9,369 nt of DNA, taken from assembly GCA_023422735.1 (NCBI GenBank), contig JAFAGL010000224.1, positions 1 to 9,369 on the forward strand, read 5' to 3'. The DNA comes from Pseudomonadota bacterium. Its GTDB lineage: Bacteria > Pseudomonadota > Alphaproteobacteria > Rhizobiales > Rhizobiaceae. Positions 6,087 to 9,369 of this stretch are shown in pieces. The notes beneath the pieces are model-generated. The model ran no database searches. It had not been told where the DNA came from and saw nothing but the letters and a program-made list of their open reading frames with translations. Position numbers and translations under genes: made by a program. Each line of letters begins with the position of its first letter. Positions within the stretch are counted from its first letter, which is position 1.

Positions 6087-6311
6087 ATGGAAGTAGAAGC
6101 AGCAAAGGCAATCGGCGCAGGGCTTGCCTGTTTCGGCATGGCCGGCACCGCACTCGGCCTCGGCAACATCTTCGGAAACTATCTTTCGGGCGCATTGCGT
6201 AACCCGTCGGCTGCTGACGGTCAGTTCGGTCGTCTGGTGTTCGGCTTCGCGGTGACGGAAGCTCTGGGCATCTTCTCGCTGCTCATCGCGCTGCTGCTGC
6301 TCTTCACGTAA
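6087..6311 (+). CDS. atpE: F0 ATP synthase subunit c
   Basis: A 74-residue hairpin of two membrane helices; several copies form the rotor ring. Helix 1 (about 8-32) is Gly-rich (GAGLACFGMAGTALGLG), the loop RNPSAADGQFG carries the conserved Arg-Asn-Pro that contacts F1, and helix 2 (48-73) carries Glu58 in FAVTEALGIF, the ion-binding carboxylate. The residue after it is Ala, and the Gln/Ser ligands of sodium-type rings are not seen, so protons are the likely ion. AAAAGGAG six bases before the ATG is the strongest ribosome binding site in the operon, which fits the need for many copies. Two hairpins follow the gene. Confidence 0.98.
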   Translation: MEVEAAKAIGAGLACFGMAGTALGLGNIFGNYLSGALRNPSAADGQFGRLVFGFAVTEALGIFSLLIALLLLFT

Positions 6312-6320
6312 GATCGGCAG

Positions 6321-6338
6321 GAACAGCAGAAGCTGTTC
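6321..6338 (+). other. Perfect 7-bp hairpin just after atpE
   Basis: GAACAGC (6321-6327) and GCTGTTC (6332-6338) form seven perfect pairs around AGAA, beginning 9 bases after the atpE stop. No T run follows. It could shield the 3' end of an atpE-ending message, acting with the terminator-like hairpin 22 bases further on. Confidence 0.5.
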
Positions 6339-6360
6339 AAATAGTGCAATGGACACATAT

Positions 6361-6391
6361 CCCGGCCCTTCGCAAATTGCGGTCGGGTTTT
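6361..6391 (+). terminator. Terminator-like hairpin inside the operon, between atpE and atpG
   Basis: CCCGGCC (6361-6367) pairs with GGTCGGG (6381-6387): seven pairs with one G-U and a 13-base loop, followed at once by TTTT (6388-6391). It ends 18 bases before the atpG start. The T run is short, so partial termination is likely if it works at all. That would yield more atpI-B-E message than full-length message, fitting the high c-subunit need. Confidence 0.45.
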
Positions 6392-6409
6392 AATTCACAG
6401 GGGAAGCCG

Positions 6410-7015
6410 ATGTTCGTCGCGCCCGCATTTGCGCAGGAACAAGCACCGGGTGTGCAAACCGAGCCGTTGGTGGATACGCCTCCGGTGACGGATGGTACGA
6501 CTAGCCATACTGAGGTTCCTCACCAGGAGGGCGTGTTTCCTCCGTTCGATTCGACATTCTATCCATCCCAGATTCTCTGGCTGGTCATCACTTTCGGCCT
6601 TTTCTATCTCTTTTTGAGCAAGGTCGTGCTGCCCCGCCTGGGGCACACGCTCGAAGTTCGGCGCGATCGCATTGCGCAGGATCTCGATACGGCCGCGCAG
6701 ATGAAGGAAGAAGCCGACGCCGCGGTTGCTGCCTACGAGCAGGAATTGGTGGACGCCCGCACAAAGGCCAACGCGATCGGCCAGGAAGCGCGCGACAAGG
6801 CGAAGCTCGAAGCCGAAGCGAACCGCCGCGAAACCGAAGCGGGTCTCGATGCGAAACTCGCTGAAGCCGAAGCCCGGATTGCATCCATCAAGAACAGCGC
6901 GATGAGCGAAGTTGGCGCCATTGCCGAAGAAGCTGCCACGGCGATCGTGGAAGCGCTCGGCGGCAAGGCTGATCGCACCTCGATCACGTCGGCAATCGCT
7001 GCTGAACGGAACTGA
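6410..7015 (+). CDS. atpG: F0 ATP synthase subunit b' (second b-type stalk subunit)
   Basis: A 201-residue b-type subunit. A short N-terminal MFVAPAFAQ and a variable acidic and Pro-rich stretch (10-45) precede one membrane helix (about 52-71, SQILWLVITFGLFYLFLSKV). A long charged, Ala-rich coiled coil (80-185) follows, which pairs with AtpF to form the outer stalk holding F1 still. Having separate b and b' genes is typical of alphaproteobacteria and photosynthetic bacteria. I chose the ATG at 6410, which has GGGGAAG before it and matches family N-termini; an in-frame GTG at 6344 would put the hairpin at 6361-6391 inside the gene. The stop is four bases before atpF. In some annotations it is called atpF2 or atpX. 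Confidence 0.95.
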   Translation: MFVAPAFAQEQAPGVQTEPLVDTPPVTDGTTSHTEVPHQEGVFPPFDSTFYPSQILWLVITFGLFYLFLSKVVLPRLGHTLEVRRDRIAQDLDTAAQMKEEADAAVAAYEQELVDARTKANAIGQEARDKAKLEAEANRRETEAGLDAKLAEAEARIASIKNSAMSEVGAIAEEAATAIVEALGGKADRTSITSAIAAERN

Positions 7016-7019
7016 CGCC

Positions 7020-7499
7020 ATGCATTTTGACGCAACATTCTGGGCCACAGTCGCTCTCGTCCTGTTTCTCGCTTTGCTCGCCTATCTCAAGGTGCCGGGC
7101 ATGGTGACGAAATCTCTCGACGAGCGGGCCAATCGCATTCGCGCCGAGCTTGAAGAAGCCCGTCGTCTTCGCGAAGAAGCGCAGCAGCTTCTGGCCGAAT
7201 ATCAGCGCAAGCGCGCCGAAGCCGAGAAAGAAGCCAGCGATATCGTTGCCGCCGCCGGTCGCGAGGCCGAGGCTCTTCGTCAGGAAGCCAAGGTGAAGGC
7301 GGAAGAGTATGTGGCTCGCCGTACCACGATGGCCGAGCAAAAGATCGCACAAGCCGAGCGCGACGCCGTTCAAGCGGTGCGTGGCACGGCAGTGGATATC
7401 GCTGTTGAAGCGGCTCGCCGCGTGCTTGCACAACAGCCAGACACTGCCCCGGCCGCCTTCGAAGCGTCGTTGCAGGAAGTCAAAACAAAGCTCAACTGA
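7020..7499 (+). CDS. atpF: F0 ATP synthase subunit b
   Basis: A 159-residue subunit: one N-terminal membrane helix (about 5-24, ATFWATVALVLFLALLAYLKVPG) and then a continuous charged coiled coil (30-135) that dimerises with the b' product in the peripheral stalk. The C-terminus would contact the delta subunit of F1. The ATG at 7020 lies four bases after the atpG stop with only a weak ribosome binding site, so translation is probably coupled. It is the last gene of the operon: the strong terminator at 7524-7560 follows, and no F1 gene (atpHAGDC) is adjacent, as is usual in this bacterial group, where F1 is encoded elsewhere. Confidence 0.97.
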   Translation: MHFDATFWATVALVLFLALLAYLKVPGMVTKSLDERANRIRAELEEARRLREEAQQLLAEYQRKRAEAEKEASDIVAAAGREAEALRQEAKVKAEEYVARRTTMAEQKIAQAERDAVQAVRGTAVDIAVEAARRVLAQQPDTAPAAFEASLQEVKTKLN

Positions 7500-7509
7500 T
7501 CGGCCGATC
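7498..7509. repeat. 12-bp palindrome over the atpF stop codon
   Basis: GATCGGCCGATC is a perfect palindrome that begins inside the atpF stop codon and ends 14 bases before the operon terminator. It may add RNA structure at the message end, or be chance in GC-rich DNA. Confidence 0.3.
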
Positions 7510-7523
7510 CCTGTATCGATCCG

Positions 7524-7560
7524 AAATGGCCCGAGCGCATATGCGTCGGGCCATTTTTTT
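7524..7560 (+). terminator. Strong intrinsic terminator of the F0 operon
   Basis: AAATGGCCCGA (7524-7534) and TCGGGCCATTT (7546-7556) pair perfectly over 11 bases, and CGCATATGCG in the loop can add a small inner stem. The T run continues to 7560. This is a textbook Rho-independent terminator, placed 25 bases after the atpF stop. On the minus strand only three T follow the stem, so it should act mainly on the atp transcript. Confidence 0.93.
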
Positions 7561-7643
7561 ATGCGTCGTGAGCCGGGGTCTATGACGGGCACCTGGTTGC
7601 AGCGCCGGATGGCGAATTGCGAAACAAGGCTGCTGCCCACCGC

Positions 7644-7659
7644 CCTGATTTCAATCAGG
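7644..7659 (-). other. Small hairpin at the rnhB stop codon
   Basis: CCTGAT (7644-7649) and ATCAGG (7654-7659) pair around a 4-base loop and include the rnhB stop codon. On the minus strand no T run follows, so it is at best a weak 3'-end structure. I see nothing else in the 94 bases between the atp terminator and rnhB. Confidence 0.25.
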
Positions 7660-8377
7660 CGATTGTTTTGATTGCGGGCGCCGTATCGAGGGTGAGCAGA
7701 GTGTCGGGAGCATCCGGCGCCAACCCGCCAGGTTTCAGCGGCGCAAAGCTCATCCGATGAAGCCGGGCAACCGCGCCATGCGCCGAGATGGCTTTGCGGT
7801 GCTGCAGCGTTCCATATCCCATGTGACGCTCGAAACCGTAATGTCCGTGATGGTGACTGCATCGCGTCATCATGCGGTCACGCATCACCTTTGCAACGAT
7901 TGAGGCGGCCGCAATCGATTGCGAGCGCTGATCGCCCTTGATCAGGGCTTCGCCGGGGCAGGGCAGGCCGGGGGGAACATCGCGCCCATCCGCAATAACA
8001 AGACGCGGTTGGAGGATCAGCCCGTCGACGGCCCGCTTCATGGCGGTCAGGCTGGCCCGCAGAATATTGATATCGTCGACACTTTCGGCGCAGATGGAGG
8101 TGACGCTGACGGCCAGCGAGGCTTTCAGGATTTTGATGAAAAGCGCCTCGCGGGCATCCGCCGTCAAGCGCTTGGAATCATCCAGCCCTTTGGGAATCTT
8201 CTTCGGATCAAGAATGACCGCGGCTGCGACAACGGGGCCGGCAAGCGGTCCGCGCCCTGCTTCATCGACGCCGGCTACCGGCCATTGATCGCTTTTGATT
8301 GCCCGTTTTTCGCGCGCGAAATCGGGTGCCGACAGCACCTCGAACAAGGGCGGAGAATCAGAACGCGAACGAGCCAT
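7655..8377 (-). CDS. rnhB: Ribonuclease HII
   Basis: A 240-residue cytoplasmic nuclease that nicks RNA within RNA-DNA hybrids and removes single ribonucleotides from DNA. VAGVDEAGRGPLAGPVVAAAV (35-55) holds catalytic Asp38 and Glu39 and the GRG motif. Asp130 in VIADGRD and Asp167 in VMRDRMM complete the DEDD set. GYGTLQH (187-193) is the usual substrate-binding motif. The C-terminal tail is slightly long, as in other rhizobial forms. I prefer the ATG at 8377, although its ribosome binding site is poor. The in-frame GTG at 8455 would force the 11-bp hairpin at 8417-8449 into the coding part and add 26 residues not typical of the family. The radical SAM gene lies 134 bases upstream on the same strand and may share its transcript. 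Confidence 0.96.
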   Translation of the reverse strand: MARSRSDSPPLFEVLSAPDFAREKRAIKSDQWPVAGVDEAGRGPLAGPVVAAAVILDPKKIPKGLDDSKRLTADAREALFIKILKASLAVSVTSICAESVDDINILRASLTAMKRAVDGLILQPRLVIADGRDVPPGLPCPGEALIKGDQRSQSIAAASIVAKVMRDRMMTRCSHHHGHYGFERHMGYGTLQHRKAISAHGAVARLHRMSFAPLKPGGLAPDAPDTLLTLDTAPAIKTIA

Positions 8378-8416
8378 GTTGCGGCGAAGCTCGCATCGGT
8401 CCTGATTCTCCGCAAG

Positions 8417-8449
8417 TCCTTTCCGGTTCAAGGGCAATACCGGAAAGGA
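8417..8449 (-). other. 11-bp perfect hairpin between the radical SAM gene and rnhB
   Basis: TCCTTTCCGGT (8417-8427) and ACCGGAAAGGA (8439-8449) pair perfectly with an 11-base loop. It lies 40 bases upstream of the rnhB ATG in the 134-base gap. No T run follows on either strand, so it is not a standard terminator. It may be an RNA processing or stability element, or a protein-binding dyad near an rnhB promoter. Confidence 0.6.
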
Positions 8450-8511
8450 AACCACCCGGCGGTTCGGCGAGGCCGGCCTTTACGCCTGATGGATCTGAAT
8501 GATCGTAGCCA

Positions 8512-9369
8512 TTAAAGAAGCTGCAGCTGGCTCCCCGCACCGTTGGAGGCCTTGAACAGATCTGTGCGCAAGCGCCGCTTGTCGGTGTTCAATCCGAGCC
8601 GCTTGGCAGCCAGTTCGAACCGTCTTCCGATCTGCCAGGCATAAGGACCGCTGCCTTTCATTCGCTTTCCCCATTCGGCATCATAATCCTTGCCGTCGCG
8701 CATGGATCGGACAAGCGACATCACATGGCGATAGCGGTCGGGATAATGCGTCAAAAGCCAGTCCTTGAAGATCGGTGCAACTTCGAGCGGCAGGCGCAAA
8801 AGCACATAACCGGCTTCTTTCACCCCCACGGATGCCGCAGAATCAAGGATCCGCTCGATCTCGGCATCGTTCAGGCCCGGAATGATGGGCGCAACCATGA
8901 CCGATACGGGAACACCAGCCTCGTTGAGCGCGCGTAAAGCCTCAAGGCGCCGGGTGGGCGTGGCCGCGCGTGGTTCCATTGTGCGCGCGAGCTTGCGATC
9001 GAGCGTGGTGATCGACAGCGCGACCTTGGCCAGACCTTTGCTGGCCATGCGGCCGAGAATGTCACTGTCGCGCATGACCAAAGCGGATTTCGTCACGATG
9101 CCGACGGGGTGATCGTGAGCCTCCAGCACTTCGAGAATGTCGCGCATGATGCGATGCGACTTTTCAATCGGCTGATACGGGTCGGTGTTCGTGCCGATCG
9201 CGATGCTACGTGGCTGGTACCCCGGCTTGTTGATTTCGCGTTCCAGCAGGCGCGCCGCATCCGGCTTGGCAAAAAGCTTGGCTTCGAAATCCAGACCCGC
9301 CGACAGGCCCATGTAACTATGGGTGGGCCGGGCGAAACAATAAACGCAACCATGCTCGCAACCGCGATA
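8512..9369 (-). CDS. Radical SAM protein, PA0069/SplB-like family (N-terminus missing)
   Basis: 285 codons are visible to the stop; the start lies beyond the right edge. The first visible residues are YRGCEHGCVYCF, with the cysteines at 9358-9360, 9346-9348 and 9337-9339 in the CX3CX2C spacing that binds the 4Fe-4S cluster cleaving S-adenosylmethionine. Further on come GTNTDPYQP and VTKSALVMRD, then TTLDRKLARTMEPRAATPTRR, signatures of the COG1533/SplB-related group. Despite the kinship with spore photoproduct lyase, the reaction of this proteobacterial PA0069-type family is not established, and no spore formation is implied. An ATG at 9312 lies after the cysteine motif and cannot be the true start. 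The gene is upstream of rnhB on the same strand. Confidence 0.93.
   Translation of the reverse strand, partial: YRGCEHGCVYCFARPTHSYMGLSAGLDFEAKLFAKPDAARLLEREINKPGYQPRSIAIGTNTDPYQPIEKSHRIMRDILEVLEAHDHPVGIVTKSALVMRDSDILGRMASKGLAKVALSITTLDRKLARTMEPRAATPTRRLEALRALNEAGVPVSVMVAPIIPGLNDAEIERILDSAASVGVKEAGYVLLRLPLEVAPIFKDWLLTHYPDRYRHVMSLVRSMRDGKDYDAEWGKRMKGSGPYAWQIGRRFELAAKRLGLNTDKRRLRTDLFKASNGAGSQLQLL

Noticed and set aside
6344..6409. GTG at 6344 as start of atpG.
   Set aside because: The extension runs through a terminator-like hairpin and does not resemble the family; 6410 has a good ribosome binding site.
7561..7671. Possible small plus-strand gene after the atp terminator.
   Set aside because: No ribosome binding site, the frame runs into the 3' end of rnhB, and the codons look random.
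8358..8396. A 12-codon reading frame overlapping the rnhB start on the minus strand, with AGGA just before its ATG.
   Set aside because: Too short to distinguish from chance; spacing of AGGA is only three bases. Without ribosome profiling it cannot be supported.

Overview
The window is a stretch of alphaproteobacterial chromosome, most likely from the order Hyphomicrobiales (rhizobia-like). Four things point there. The F0 genes of the ATP synthase stand alone as atpI-atpB-atpE-atpG(b')-atpF, with no F1 genes behind them. Two different b-type stalk subunits are present. A YfgM-like membrane protein sits directly before der. The protein sequences are of the rhizobial type. No insertion sequence, phage gene, CRISPR array, tRNA or rRNA is visible, and base and codon use look even throughout.

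Layout from left to right. (1) The 5' part of a secreted polysaccharide-deacetylase-like gene runs leftwards off the window (1-301, minus). (2) A 253-base intergenic region holds a possible promoter, a terminator-like hairpin and a hairpin close to the next start codon. (3) A YfgM-like TPR membrane protein (555-1214) and the GTPase der (1223-2647) form a plus-strand pair. (4) A hexapeptide-repeat acyltransferase (2685-3206, minus) converges on der. (5) A divergent intergenic region with two clean dyads separates it from a SleB-type cell wall hydrolase (3388-4563, plus). (6) The F0 operon spans 4763-7499, with a good sigma70-like promoter before atpI, inverted repeats in each of its three long gaps and a strong intrinsic terminator after atpF. 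(7) rnhB (RNase HII) and a radical SAM protein of the PA0069/SplB-like group are encoded on the minus strand and converge on the atp operon. The radical SAM gene lies upstream of rnhB and runs off the right edge.

The genes are housekeeping and cell-envelope functions: ribosome assembly (Der), envelope protein quality control (YfgM-like), peptidoglycan and polysaccharide modification (deacetylase-like protein, acyltransferase, SleB hydrolase), proton translocation (F0), and removal of RNA from DNA (RNase HII). I see no undescribed multi-gene system. The observations most worth a second look are non-coding: a possible small RNA or attenuator before the YfgM-like gene, a terminator-like hairpin between atpE and atpG that could set c-subunit excess, paired dyads in the acyltransferase/hydrolase divergent region, and an 11-bp perfect hairpin just before rnhB.
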